Assembly (NCBI GenBank): GCA_001584585.1
Contig: LSYV01000009.1
Location: 572,758-636,757 of the forward strand
Reading direction: 5' to 3'
DNA: 64,000 nucleotides
From: Gonium pectorale
Taxonomy: Eukaryota > Chlorophyta > Chlorophyceae > Chlamydomonadales > Volvocaceae
Position numbers and translations under genes: made by a program. A model generated the notes under the pieces. The model was not told where the DNA came from. It saw nothing but the letters and a program-made list of their open reading frames with translations, and ran no database searches. Below, in pieces: positions 25,369 to 39,000 of the stretch. The first letter of the stretch is position 1; each line of letters begins with the position of its first letter.

Positions 25369-26784
25369 TGCAGGGGCCGCGCGCCTTCGGGCGCAAGATG
25401 AGCAGGGACTTTTTGCTTTCCGGCATTAGAAAGATGACCAAAAGAGTTTCGTAGGGATGCGTTCGGCATGACTTTGTCCACGGATGCAAGCCAGTGCACC
25501 TTGGCATGGTTCACTGTGCCGACTCATTTGTTTACGCGAGTTGTGAGTTTGCGAGTGGGAGCGTGCATCCACGGCCCAAACCTGGCGGAGTAGGCGGTTG
25601 GCCTCGCGGCTGTAAAGCTGTTGGGTGCGTGGACGGTGCGTGATAAGGGTGCCGGGTACGGGTTGCCGTACCAGGCTGCTATCAAGCACTTTGTTGTTTG
25701 TTCGCACGTCGTGCTTTGGGTGAGCTCGACGCGTCGTGTGGAAAGCGCGTATGGTACGGAAACGGATGGGTGACATGAGAGTGTTGTGCACCGGCCGGAG
25801 TCGGGGCATGGGCGGGCCTTCCGACCCTGCCCAGGCCTTTGTGCAACGACTTTCTCACTGTGTAAGCCCCGAAGAGGAGTACAAATTATATACCTTCAGA
25901 AAGCGCTTCGGACAATGGCCGCAAACCGTGCTGCTACAATTCCATGTCTGGATGCACGCATGATATATCAGACCGACAAGCCCGCGGTCCCACGGGTCGG
26001 CAAGTCAGGGCACGTGGCTCGGTAAGGGCGCGGCACTTCGCGAAGTGGCTATGTACATGCCTAGCGCCGTCATGGGACCACATCGTGGTCCTGCACGCGC
26101 CTGCCTGTACGCAAATGCGACTTGCCGGAGCTGCGTAGAGATCACTGAACCGCTCCAGTGGCGAAGCAGGGAACCACCTCAAGCCATTTGCAACATGAAC
26201 GCCTCGCTCTCTGTAACAGGTTCCACTCATTGGCATCTGATGCTCTGCCCGACCAACAAGGGCACATTTGCCGCACCCAGGGCGCACGTAGCACTGCGTG
26301 CCCTAGGCCGAAGCGAAGGGAAGCAAACATAAGGCGCGCCTAGACACAATACTGTGCGTATCGCCGGTCCATGGCCGTGCGTTTACGTGAATGTACCCTC
26401 CGCGCATCTGTACTGTACACGTGATGCACCTTCAAGCGCCCCAGACTCTTCACTGACCTGCGATGCCCATCTGCGACGCTAAATCGCGGTTGTAGGGCAG
26501 CGTGCAAAGAACTCAACGGCACATAGCATTATATTTATGGAGGAGGTCCTAATCGACTCCCCGCCACCTGCCGACCTCGTAACCTGGGCATCGCCCGGCC
26601 GCTTAATGCCCCAAACCGGGTAATGGCCCGGGAGCATCCCTGCACCATAATGCAATGAAATCTGACCGTTCCCCTAGGCAGCTCGTCCGTGTCCAATGTT
26701 CAGCGCCATCCTCCACAAGCCCCGCGCTTCTCCATGGGAATAAAAACCCCGAAGCCATGTTACTTTGGCCGGCCTCCCTGTTTG

Positions 26785-26827
26785 CTAAGTGTTGGGCACG
26801 CTCCACTAAGTGTTGGGCACGCTTCCA
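26785..26827 (+). repeat. 21-bp tandem duplication
   Basis: CTAAGTGTTGGGCACGCT occurs twice back to back (26785 and 26806), just beyond the kinase stop codon and therefore in its probable 3' UTR. Confidence 0.95.
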
Positions 26828-26846
26828 AGCGATCATGCAACGTATG

Positions 26847-29800
26847 CTACCTCGCGTGCTGCGACCGCACGGCCTGCATTACTGTCCTGCCCGCAGCCGA
26901 ATCCTCTTCAGTGCCCGGCGGCAGCAGCGTCACGCCCCACGTGCCGGCCGACTGCTCCCGCCGCTGTCCCGCCAACGACGACTCGGTCCACTCCCCGTGG
27001 CGGCCCGCCCACAGGTGCTTCTCGGGCTCCAGCTTGGCGGCCGCGCTGTCGGCGTGGTAGGGGATGCGCTCATAGCCTGGGGACGCGGGTGGGTGGGCAC
27101 GGTAGCGGTACAGACGCGGGACCTCAGCGGACATGGTATGGTTACGGTACCCAAAAGCTCCGGCCAGAGGCCAGGCGCTGCCGTGCGGTGTCAAGAAGTC
27201 CAGGCCATGGCAGCAAAGGAAGGTGCAGACGGCGCAGCGCAGGTTCATGAGGGAAGGGGCAGTGTGGCAGAACACCGAGCTTGTGGCATCATAGCTGCGA
27301 ATGAACGCAGCAATTCAAGGCGCACAGGAAGCACCGCTGCCAGGCGTGGTTCCTGGCAGGCCCCATGCGGCGCCTCGACGGAAAACGTGCCAGCCGTATC
27401 CAGATTGCATCGCGTCGCCCTCCCTTCCGACCCACCACCCATGCAAACACCATACGGATGAACGCAGCCAAAAGACCTGTGCGCCATGGGTGTTATTCAG
27501 CTCACCGATCCAGGAGGGGTCCAGGTGGCTCCCCGGGTCCGGGCGCAGATGGCCATGCAGCGCCGCCGCAACGCCGCTCGCCTGCAGCACCTGCCCGTCT
27601 GGCCCCAGCATGGCGCCCTCCGAGTTGATTCGCCGCACATAGGTGAGCCCCGCCGGCAGCCCACCGCCCGCGCTGCCGCCCCTCCCGGCCGACCCGCCGG
27701 CGGCGGGCGCCAGGCCGCCGTCGCCGGGGTGCGCCTCCTGCGCCAGCCGGGCCGCGGCGCGTGCCGCGTGCTCCTCACACTCGCGCTCCAGCATCTCGCG
27801 CAGCCGGTCCTTGACCCTTTCCACGAATGCGAGGGCATCGGGGGACTGCGCGGCCGTGGCGGCGCGCGCGCCCATTCTTGCTACCTGGGCTGCCATGGCA
27901 GCACCTGATGAGGTTACGAGTTGGGGGCATATCACCGTTTCGCACAGGCGCCTGTATAACGCATGCTGTCCCGGCCCAGACACAGTACCAGCATGGAAAT
28001 TTCGAAGCTGGCTCGTATAGCACATAAAACGTTCACCTGAGGTGGTGGGCGTGTCGGGCGGCACAAGCAGCGCCAGCTCCTCCTCTAGGGCGGCCAGGGC
28101 GAGCGCCGGCTCGTCGATCTGCCAGAAGCTGTGCGCGCGCGAAAGCAAGGACCGACGGGAGGTGATGAAGGGAGCGAATTCAGACATGGAGCTCAGGCGA
28201 CGCCGGAGGGAGGGATCGAGCATTAAGGCATTGCGAGCATCAACAGAGTGCAGCAGGCACACGCGGACAACCGTCATCGCACGTATCGTTGCCGCACTCA
28301 CAATCGCTTCTCTGCAGGGCCCGCGGTGCCTGGCCCTGGGCCAGCCTGCCCCTGCGGCTGCCGCAGCTGGTGCTGCCGCTCGGCGTCGGCCGGAGACTCG
28401 CCCATATCCTCCAACTGCTTGCGCTTCGTCAGCAGCGACCCCGAGGCCAAACCCGCGCCACCCGCGCCGCCGCCGCTCCGCTCCCGGCGCGCCGCCGCGC
28501 AGACCGCGTCGCCGTGGAGGGAGACAGCCGCCACCCGTTCCGATACTGAGGGCTGCAGCACGCCAGCGGTTGCCACGAGGCACTCCGCCTCCACCTCCAT
28601 CTTGTCCGCTTCCCGCGGCGTCCCAGTTACGCTGGCGTGTCGGGAGGAGGCCCCGGCGGGCGGCCACGTGGGCAGCGGGGCCGGGTCGGTGCCGTCGGCG
28701 GAGGAGTCCGAGTCGCGGAGGCCCGAGCCCGGCGGGGGCCCGCGACTCGTTGCAGAATCGGGTTGAGCCCGCCTTGGCCTGTTGCTGATGATCGAGCGCG
28801 ACGCCAGCTCTGCGGCTGCAGCATGGAACGCAAGGGTGCCGGAGTACGCTGTTTTGAGTTACAGTACCTTATGAGGGCGTCAAGGACACTAGTCGGGGGC
28901 AGACCAGCCGCGCTTCGATGATCTGTCGACGACCGTTGAATGGATCTGCTGCCGTAGAGTTCCCTTTCCGTACCTGCCATCTGCGCCTCCATGTGCATCA
29001 TGGCGAACCACTCGTGCTGCATGGCCTCCTCGGCGCTGGCCCGCCGGACGGGGTCGAACTGGAGCATGCGCGCCAGCAGGTCCACCGCCACCTCGCCCGC
29101 CTGGCCGAAGCGCCGGTGGAGCGTGGGCGCACTGCAGCAGGCATGAACCAGTGTGCAAACAGCAGGCATTCCTTGCTGAAGCGGTAGCGACGGAGGAATC
29201 CCTTCAGCCGCGGCTCTGCGGCCGCGGCTCTGATGCAACAAGCGCGGGTCCGAACCTTGCCACACGCAGCGCCCCCAATGCTCTATCCACCTTATGCAGC
29301 CTGAACGCCCATGCGATGCAGTCTCTGGTGAGTGCGGCGCGCTGATCCGCATCGCATTCACTGGGTATGCTGCTGCAGCTTCGTGCGCCGAGGCAGACCC
29401 AGCCGTTGCCGCATCCGCCACCTCACCGGCCCGGCACGTGGAAGAGGTAGCGCCGCCAGGCCGGGCTCTGTACCGCCTCGATACAGGCCCAGGCGGGCGT
29501 ACCGATGACGTTGAACAGCGCGCTCAGCTCGGCGTACGCGGACTCGGCGTAGGCGCCCTGCTGGGGCTCCGCAACGCCGTACCGCTGGCCGGTCCGGGGC
29601 GTGAGTGGTTTGCCGGTGACGGCGAATACGGGCGCAACCTGCGGGGCAGCGCCCGTCCGGAGTGTTGCGACGAACACAACGTGCTCGCGGGGCGATGGGT
29701 CACAATGAGACGTCATGATCCCGTCAAGTGTAAAGTTTATCTACCCTCGGACGACTGTGCCTCGCAGTATCCCGGCTGACGGGCCCCGCAAGTACCGCGA

Positions 29801-32751
29801 AACTAATGAATTTCGCGCCGGCTTGGCCCTGGCCCGCATGCACCGCCCAGCTCCCCAGCCAGGCACAACGGCGCGCCACCAGCCTCCCTCCCGCTCCCTA
29901 AACCCACCTGCAGGTGCGGCGTGGACGCCTTCCCCACGTAGGCAGCCCGCTGCAGCAGCTCCCCGAACACGCAGCCTGCCGACCACATGTCAATGGCGCT
30001 GCTGTAGTTGCCCCGCGACATGACCACTTCGGGCGCCCGGTAGCAGGGGGTGCACACCAGGCTGGTCAGCGGCGGCTCGTAGCCGCCGTTGGCAGCCGGA
30101 ACAGCCACCATGGCGCTGACGGTGCGGGGGCCCGCTGGCGCCACCGCCGCCGCGGCGCCGTCGGCGGTGCGGCGGCGGGTGCTGCCGGCGCGCGGCGGCG
30201 GCCGCTGGGGCACGGATGTGATGTCGTCTTGCAGTTCCATCTCATCGCCGTCGCCATCGTTGGCGTCTTGGCAGCCGGGTTCCCGCGACGGCAGCCTGGC
30301 AGGAAGTGGGTACAGTGTTACAATGTATAGCCGATTACCAGCGGTGAGCGTACGGCAGGAGGGACATTGTTGTGTGGTCATGGGCAACTTGCATCGCAAA
30401 TAATCATTAACCCGACCAGCAGTGCACTGAACTCAGCCAATCCTCATGCAGTACTTGCTCTCGCCAGGGCTGCACTCACCCTGCTTCCGCGTCGTCCTGT
30501 GGGCTGCTCTCCAGCGCGTCGGATCCGTGCTTGGCGGACCGGGCGGAGCCAAAGTCGGCCACCTGCCGCAGGGCGCCAGGCAACACTTTCGGTCCGGAAA
30601 GTCTCCTACCCCACGCGCACTTCCAGGCATCCGTATGGCCGAAAAAATAATCAGGTCCCTGGCAAACGGCAGCCACTTGATAAGAACAGGGATACAAAGA
30701 AGGCTTGATCAGACGTGGCTGACACTGCTTTGTGCCCCGGACAACCTCCACCCTCGCAGTCTAGGGGTTACATGTGGGTAGGCAGCAGGGAGTTCCCGCC
30801 GGTACAGTAGCGCCGCCGACAGCCCAGCACACCCCACCTTGAGCACCCTGCGCCCCTCCGACAGCGTCAGCAGCAGATTGCCCGTCTTGATGTCCCTGTG
30901 CCACACGTGCAAGCCGTGGAGGTACCTGCGCGACAGACGCCAGCCTCCCCTTCAGGGCTTCACTTCAACAAGAGCCCGCAGGGCGTTCGCACGGGCACAG
31001 CCGGGCATTGCGGCGGCAGCGCTACCTACCCGCATTGTGGAACCCAATCCTCAGTTCCCACCTGTTTGCATTTCAGCCGTCGGCCGGCCCAACCAGCCAC
31101 CGGCCCCGGGACTAGCGTTGGTAAGCACCTGTTCTCCATGTCTGGCACGACCGACCGCCTGCCTGCGCGCGTGCCGCTCCCCAGGCCTGCCCCGGTGACC
31201 ATGCACCCTCCCACCCCTCTACACATAGAGCTCATAGCTCAGATAGAACACACACACCTGCGCGTTCATAGCGCGGGGTCACTTGCTGCGTACATGGGCT
31301 GCCGGCTAGGTTGTCTTCCTGTTGTCTACTTGCCTGCCTATCTCACGCTGCCACACATACCTGAGCGCGCTGAGCAGCTGCCACATGAGGCTCCGCACTT
31401 CGTGCTCGGGCAGCTGTCCGCGCATGTTGAACAGGTCGCCCTGGTCGCAGGCCTCCATGGCGATGTAGCAGTCGAAGCTGGTGGGCACCAGCCGCCCGCC
31501 GCGGAACACGTACTTGCCTGGGAGCAGCGGGGCGCAGGCGCGGGGCGGGGCGAGGGCAGCACCGCGTAACCCTCATGACTGGCCCGTTGCTCATGCGAGC
31601 GAGAGAATGCATTCGATGGACACGACTATGACAGCGAAAGGAGCAGCTGGGAACAGGCTCAGTCGCTGGCTGACCAACCGGGACAAGCCTCCTCGTACGG
31701 CCGTACAGCAGCCAGCCCACCCGACTAAGGTGCACAGGTCAACGATCCAACCAGCCCATGCCCGTGAGTTGCCCATGGTATTGCAAACCACAGGCGTACC
31801 GGTTGGTGAGGGTTTGAGAAAGACGTCCTTCAGGCGCACGATGTTGGGGTGCTGCGGACAGGCGGCGAAATGCGGGTCAACGAGCGCGGAGTCTTTGTAT
31901 TCCGCAGCGGCACTGCATTGCATTGCACGATGTGCGCTGACGGCTTGGGCAACACCCGCGGTGGCCTTGCGCTAGGCGCGTTCCTGCCTTGTTGTCAATG
32001 CCTGCAGTTGGGTTCCCTTGAGGCACCGGCGCCCCGGCGCCTGCCCCTCTTCCCTTACCTCGAGGCGCCGCATGATGCACACCTCCCGCAGCACCCTCTT
32101 GGCGTAGTCTGGGCTAGCGAACACATCGCCTGTGCCACACATGGTGAACGCGGGGCTCACGGGCCGTCACACACAGAAACCCGGGCTGTGTAGGCAACAT
32201 CGCAGCTTACCTACGCGTTTAAGGGCGACCTGCATGTGCAGAGGTCGGGATTGTGATTAGGACTCAGAGGAGGATGAAGCGTGCTAGGTACGTGTCACGC
32301 CCCGCTGCCGCGTCAGCAGAATCAACCGCTTCGGCCCCCAAATAACAACAGGTGCACACAGGCAATATGTCACGTGAGGTAGCCCCTTGCTTGGCAGCGC
32401 GAGCGTAGCAGGCGGAGGCGGGTCCTCTCGGAGCTGCCGCCGACGATAGAGCTTCCGTCGACGCCCTTCACCAAAAGGCAGCCCTCAAGCCCAGCTCCTA
32501 ATCAAGACTGCCATCGACCGCATCCTACTCCAATCAACAGCGTGCCTGGGCTAGTGGGAGGCAAGGAAGTTTCCTACCTTTTCGCCATGGGCCAACCGGT
32601 CGCGTGCTAAGCAGACGGCTGAGAAGGACCCCGAGCCGAGGACCTTCAATATCTCGTATCGCGTGCCGACCTGCCACGTGTCGGGTCCAATATAATAGAC
32701 GCCCGGCTCATGAGGGCTGGCCACAACCCGTGTTGCACTGCGAGCTTCCAT
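26847..32751 (-). CDS. CMGC/MAPK-like serine/threonine protein kinase with expanded activation segment
   Basis: Fourteen exons in transcript order: 32751-32578, 32229-32211, 32129-32059, 31851-31800, 31517-31361, 30925-30838, 30562-30480, 30295-29908, 29638-29427, 29131-28974, 28809-28302, 28128-28037, 27904-27506, 27076-26847 (TAG). They encode about 876 residues with all phases matched. Kinase landmarks: glycine loop GSGSFSAV (39-46), VALK Lys62, helix-C Glu80, catalytic HRDIKTGN (167-174), DFG (190-192), TPCYRAPEVV (about 297-306), then DMWSAGCVFGELL. The P+1 APE context and the FNVIGTP segment are MAPK-like, but there is no clear TxY motif at the usual place. DFG and APE are about 112 residues apart, against 20-30 normally. 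Residues after about 470 form a long Ala/Gly-rich tail. Predicted cytosolic/nuclear signalling kinase; substrate unknown. Start is the ATG at 32751; an upstream in-frame TTG frame is ignored. Confidence 0.87.
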
Positions 32752-33077
32752 CCTGGCTTGGCATGTGAGTGAGCGAGCTGGAACAGAGACCGACTGCGTG
32801 CCGACTGCGGTGTTGCGGGGCGGTGTTGTGGTGTTGCGTTGGTTGTTTTTACGGCACCATGAATCCAAACCACCAAGCTTCTAACATGCCCTTTCAGCGC
32901 CAGGCATGATAGTATAGAGCTTCAACATCTACTCTGGTCTGTTGCAGTTCACATTTACTTAACGCGTTTCCTCTAGAAATGGATCATATCTGTAGTGCGG
33001 GGAGCGCAGAGCGCAGCTAGGTGAAGCTGCATCAGCAGCGAACGGGATCGGACCAAGAGCTTGACAAGGGAGACTGA
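32752..33077. promoter_or_regulatory. Divergent promoter region, kinase (-) / 5-phosphatase (+)
   Basis: 326 bp separate the two start codons. The centre is AT-richer than the flanks. Both genes must initiate inside this interval unless their first exons are non-coding and overlap. Confidence 0.45.
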
Positions 33078-36000
33078 ATGGACCCGAGCCAGCTCGCGTT
33101 TCAAGGCAAGTGCCCGTTGAAGGCATCTGAACCCTCCCGGTAGTGCAATGCTACTTGGGGGCGTGACCCATACAGTAACGTCGTGTCTACAACCGCCGTT
33201 TCCCCTTCCTGGCGTGTGCGCTATCTCTGCCAGGGAACTTCAGCCCCCTGGCTGCAGGCTTGCAAGCGTCGACTACAGGCTGGGTGTCGTTTGATGATGA
33301 TGCTGGACCCGGCGGATTAGGTAGCGTGGTCCCTTCCCCCCAATCAGCGCAAGCCTCTGCGCAAGCAGCCGCCGCACATGCGGTACCAACAGCGTTCTCG
33401 GCACCCACTACAGGGGTGCCCGTTGCTCATGCAGCTCCGGGGCCATCTGTGTGGCCCAACACGCTGGCACGGCCACCGGTGATGGCTTCAGCCCCTGTCC
33501 CACGCGCTCAACCGGCGGCAGCCTTCTCGCCCCTAACCTCCTCAGCTGCACAGCCGTCGTTCCCCACCTTTGCCTCCATCCATGGTATGGGGTCAGCACC
33601 CAGTGGCGCGCCCAGCGCCCCCCTCAACACCGCACACGGCGCTCAAGCTTCCCAACAGGCGGGCGGCCCAGCCGTCCAGCGGTTGCCCCGCCCGCCCACC
33701 TCTGCGGTGCGCGGTCCGCCGGGTGCAGCTCCTGCAGCCAATCCTTTTTCAGCACACGGCAGCGGTGCTGCCGGGCCAGCGGCCCCCCTGGCCGGCTCCG
33801 CCCATCCCACCAGTAACCCCTTCGCCCCAGGCGGGGCTCCGCATAGCAGCGCCGCGTCTTCGCGGACGGGCGTTGGACTGGACCCATTCGCAGATCTCTC
33901 TCTGCGTCCAGCGCTGCCGCGGCCACCGCCCATGGTCGCGTCGCGTGCAGCTGCGGCATCTGGGCCCCCTGGGCAGGCCGGGCATCTGGCGCGCCCGCCG
34001 CAGGGCCCGCTTACGTCCGGCGCGGCCTCGTCGGTGTTCCCTAGCTTCGCTGCTCTGCACCAGCAGCCAACGCGGGCCGCCGGAGCTGCGGCAGCCCAGT
34101 CCTGGCCGGTCCCCGGCGAATCAGCGGTGCCGGCTGCAGCGGCGGTGCTCTCGCCACAGTCCACAACTGGGCTGGCGGGCAGCCCTCCGGGTGGCCGGTC
34201 TGGCGGCGTTATCCAAACCACAAGCTTCGACGCGTTCCAGTCGCCCGGCAAGTCACCAGCATGGCCAGGGCAGCATGCGCCTGACCCTGGCCGCGGCTCA
34301 GCCCATATCGCCGCGCCAGCGCACCCGCCACCTTCCGCGATCCTGTCAGCACAGCGTCAGGCTGCCGGGCAGCCTTGCTCACTTCCACCGCCTCCGCCAT
34401 ATGAAGATGCCGTTGTGATGTCACCGGGGCTGCCGCCGCCACCGCCTTATGTCGAGGCGCTCGCCATGCCGCAGGCGCAGTCCCTTCCGCCACCCCCTCC
34501 CCCGCCTTATGAGGAGGCTGTGGCGATGCCTCCCGCTGCGACGGCGCCCCTCGCCGCCACGGCACCCATGGAGCCCATCATCCCCGGAATCCAGGCATCC
34601 TCCTGGGCGGACTTCGATGGTGCGCCGTCAGGCGCCGCCATCAGCGCCGTTGCTGTCAGTGGCGCCGCCGAGGCGTCGGCAGCCATGGGCACCTCCTCCT
34701 CCATGACGCCGTCGCAGCCCGCTCCTCTGCCGAGCCAAATATGCGTGGAGGTGCGGCTGCCGCCGCTGAAGCCCAAGGAAGCTGCCTGGCCCAAACGCCT
34801 CGTGGCGGGCCTGGGCGCGGCTTTCGCCGCACCGGGGGCCGACGGCGTGGCGGCACTGCAGTGGTGCCTTTTGCCCGGCGCGCAGCCGGCTCCAGGGCCG
34901 GGGCACGCCCATTCGCCTGGTGTGGAGGATGCCGGCGCAGGGCCGCGCTTCGACCTGCCGCCGGTGCCGGGTGTGCAGCGTGCGCAGGAGGACTGGGACT
35001 CGGCCCCCGCGGCGGCGCTACCGCTGCCGCCGGCGCTCCCTGACTCGGGCGTGAGTGCCATGCTGGTGGACGAGCTGAGCGGCAGCCTGTGGACGGGTAG
35101 GCTGGCTGGCATGGCATGGCAGAATGGCAGCGGAGGGGTGCTAGGGGGAGTTCTCGTATGGGCTGCGGCTGCAGCCATTGGCCTGTGTGGCAGAAGGGCA
35201 CCAGGGGATGCACGAGGCATGGGCAATGGCTAAGTTATTTGGCACTTCGGTTTGCCCGCGCTGGCGTTGAGGTTGACTGCCAACGTGCGCAGGTCACAAG
35301 GACGGCAGGGTGGTGCGCTGGAGCGTGGGGCCAGGGCGACCAGCCCTTTACGAGCATCACTGGAAGGTGAGAGCACAGGGTCCGGGGAGGAGCGGTATTG
35401 GTCTGTGGCCGGCATGCGAGGATGCTGCTGGGCCGATGTCCGGGATGTGCGGCGAACAATGAGTACCTGCGCTACCCAACACACCTACACAGCAGGTGGC
35501 TACAATCATCCTAGCATTGCCCGGATGCCGGGCATCGAGTTGTGCGGGCATCTCATTCAACGTGTCCACCTTGTCCGCACCCCTTCCGCACTCATGTTGC
35601 AGGCTCACGCGAGGGGCAAAGTCACGTGCCTGGCCATGTCCCCGTGGGGCGAGCTGTGGACAGGCTCGTCGGCGGGGTCCGTCCGCTCGTGGCAGTACCT
35701 GGGCGGCCTGCCTGGTGCGCATTGGCGGGCGTGGAGGTTGGGCGGGCGGGCGGGCGGGGTGGGACCCTGCGGCTGGTGCCGTGCGATGGGTACACACGCC
35801 CGGTGCCGGCGTACCCTCGCTTGGGATATTCACGCACTCGGGCTCCACGCTGCAATTAGATGGCGGGCGGCCGATAGCGGGGCCACAGCCGCTACTATGC
35901 GTTCAGTGCATACCTCGAGACCAATACCAGGTGGTGTGGGCGCTGTTAGGTCACATGGCCCATACGGTGGCACACGTTCCCCAACCCATCCTCACCCGGC

Positions 36001-39000
36001 ACCTGTCCCGTGCAGCTTCCCGCACCCCGGTGCGCCTCTTCGAGTGCCGGCGCGCCCGCCTGGCGCTGGGCCCCGCCGCCCGCGCCTCCGCCCAGCGCCC
36101 CCACAGCAAGACCCGCCTGCTCGCCGTGGGCCCCAGCGGCCGCGTCATTTGGTCGGCGGGCCGCACGGGCATGGTGCTGTGGGGCGCCTACGACGGGGAG
36201 TACCTGGGCAGCCTCACGCCCGGCCAGGCACCCGGCCAGGAGGTCCGCGCGGGCGCGCCCGGCCAGGGGGCCTACGCAGGCGACACGGGAGCTGTGTTTC
36301 GGGACGGCGGCTGGCAGGTTGCGCAGCAGCAGGACGAAATCAACCCCCAGACGGTGAGCGCGCTTTGGCTGTCTCCCGCCTTGCCCGCATGATCGGACCC
36401 CATGTGCTCGCCACTCCACAGCAGGATGCGCAGCTACCGTGGGGTGTTTCTTTGGCTCCGGGCCTGCTGCCGGCGCTGTATACCACGCGGCCAGCACATG
36501 CCTAGGACTCTGCCTGTCGGCCTCGATCCCCCGTTCCCCGCAGGGCCTGGATCCCAGCCTGGTGAACCGGCCCTTCGTGCCACGCGCACCCCCCGACGGC
36601 GGCGACGAGGCGGAGGGCGACCCCGACCTGGGCGCGCAGGTCATCAAGGGGCTGGCAGGAGCGGCCAAGTTCGCTAACAAGCTGCGGAAGCGAATCCAGA
36701 AGAACCTAGTGGTGGGCGCGGGTGGTCCGATGGGGTGGGTGTTAGGGTGCAGGCTGCGCGTGGGCAGGTGGCGTTTCTTTCTCCAACGCTCTCGCCGAAA
36801 TGTGCACGCCAGTTGGTGCGTGCGTCGCGCTGATCTCCATGTTGCCCTTGCCCGTCGCAGGGAGATGGGCAGGGAGGCGCCGAAGGGGCAGGCCCAGCCG
36901 GTGACGTCAGCTACGCACAGACTGCGGGCACTGGGGCGCCGGTGGCCGCGGCCCGCGGCAAGGTGGTGGCCCTTGTGGCGGGCGCGGATTCGTCCATGTA
37001 CGTGGCCTACAAGGGCGGCTTCCTCGAAAAGTACACTGAATGGGGCAGGTGAGCCGGAGGAGCAGCAGTCGAGGCGGCAGTAGGAAGGATGTCCGTACCT
37101 GCACTTACCGGGATCGTGGGGCGCGTCGCGCGTCTGCGTCGCGAAGGCTCTCTCCTGTGTGACCCGCTCCGTATCATGCACTGGCGCAGGTACCGTGCCC
37201 TGCAGCGCCTTGGTCTGCGCGCTGTGTGGCGTTGAGCCCTCCAGCTGCACGCGGTCCTGCATAGGGTTCTCGGCCCCTCTCCTCCCTGCGCGACGCTGTA
37301 CCGGTACGGCCCTCCCCGCCCCGCGGCAGGCTACTGTGGTGCTGCGACTACGGGCGCCACACGCACCTGCACAGCGCGGCGCTGGTGGGCGCTCTGCTGT
37401 GGATCGGCTGCGGGGACGGTACCATCCACACCGTCGCGGCCGCCACTGGAGAGCTGGGCCGCAGCTGGAAGGCGCACGACTTCCCCGTCACGGGCCTGGC
37501 GTACGGCGCGGGCCGCGCGGCCGCCGGGGGCCTGGTGTACAGTCTGGGGGAGAACGGGAGCATCCGAGCCTGGCCCTCGGCGCCGCCGGCCGATACGCAC
37601 CTGGCTGCGTGGCGGGTACGTGGTGTTGCCGACCGGCACGTGCTGCTTGAGGCACCATGGATGCCAAGTCATCTTAGACGCTGTAGAAGTTGTGCGGTTG
37701 CGATACGAGTCGAGGGCCAGAAGGGCAAATGAATTGCACGTAGCCATGCCCCGAGCCTCTTTGACCGATTCGCATTCCCTGAGCGCTTCCTCGGTTTGCC
37801 AGTTAATGTTACCACTGAGGACAGCCGTGCTGGCTGCAGCGCCTTTGCGCGCGCGAAGTGCCGAAAAAGAAGTGCCAAGTATCTGTTAAGCCTGATCTGG
37901 AGCCAGGACCTTTGCCAATGATTATATCTAAGGCAAATCCCTCAATCACACCCCGCCTTCTGTGGCTCCCACAGGACGGCCTCCTGCCCAGCCTCCGCCG
38001 CCGCCAACTTACGCTGCTCGCGGCCACCTGGAACGTCAACGAGACCCGGCCGACGCCCCAGTCGCTGCGGACCTGGCTGACCAAGAGGGCAGAGGCGGCC
38101 GAGGTGGTGGCAATTTCGCTGCAGGTGGGTCTGCCGGGGTCGCACGGCAACGAGGTGCCTCGTGGGAGTTGCCGGCATTGCCCGGATCACCGATACGGGA
38201 GGATGCATGTGGTTTAGGGCCGCTGCTTAATGCCAAACCTGTTACTGTGTTGGATGCCCTGCAGGAGGTTGAGATGGGCACCAGCAGCGTGGCCCGCGAC
38301 GCCGCCTTCTCCTTCCTGTCGAAAGCGATGCTGGTGAGTCCGACGACAGATTCCCGTGACTGACAGATTCCCGTTGTGGGGGACGCGCCTTTCGTGATGG
38401 CTTGTCCAAGCGCTAGAACGTAATGAGCGTACCCGCTTGCATCACCGGAACTGCGCCCTGCACGGGTTGCCCTGCACCAACGCCCCACACCCTCCTACGG
38501 CTCCTAGTTTATTGACCCGTGTTGCGTTTTGGCGTCATGCGTTCCCACCCGCTTCCCTTATTCGCTGCCCACGCTTGCCTGCCTCCCGCCCCTGCCCGCA
38601 CCTCAACGGGCCGCACCTCAGGAGCGCGGCAATCAGAACGCGCAGTGGTGGGCTACGGAGCTGGCGGCCGCGCTGGCCGCGACCGGCCAGTCCTGGGTGC
38701 GCGTGGCGCTGCGGCAGATGTCGGGTCTGCTAGCGGTGGTGTTCTGCCGGGCCGACCTGCGGCAGCACGTGGGCGAGGTGGCCACCGCCAACGTGGCGTG
38801 CGGCGTCATGGGAGTGGGCGGCAACAAGGGCGCCGTCGCGGTGTCCATGTCGGTGTTTAGGTGAGCAGGCTGATGTGAAGGTCTTGTTGGCGGGTAGTGT
38901 GTGAGGGTAAATTACAGTAGTGTTAGGGCTGAATCTGTGAGGAGTACCTGGGCTTTGTTTCAGAGCAGCCACAGGATTAGGGATACGCTCCTACACGTGT

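Larger units (their letters stand above)
25072..26846. other. Convergent intergenic region, eIF(iso)4G / kinase
   Basis: Contains the 3' UTRs of both genes. Open frames here are short, in mixed frames and without motifs. I found no minus-strand TGTAA close to the kinase stop. Confidence 0.5.
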
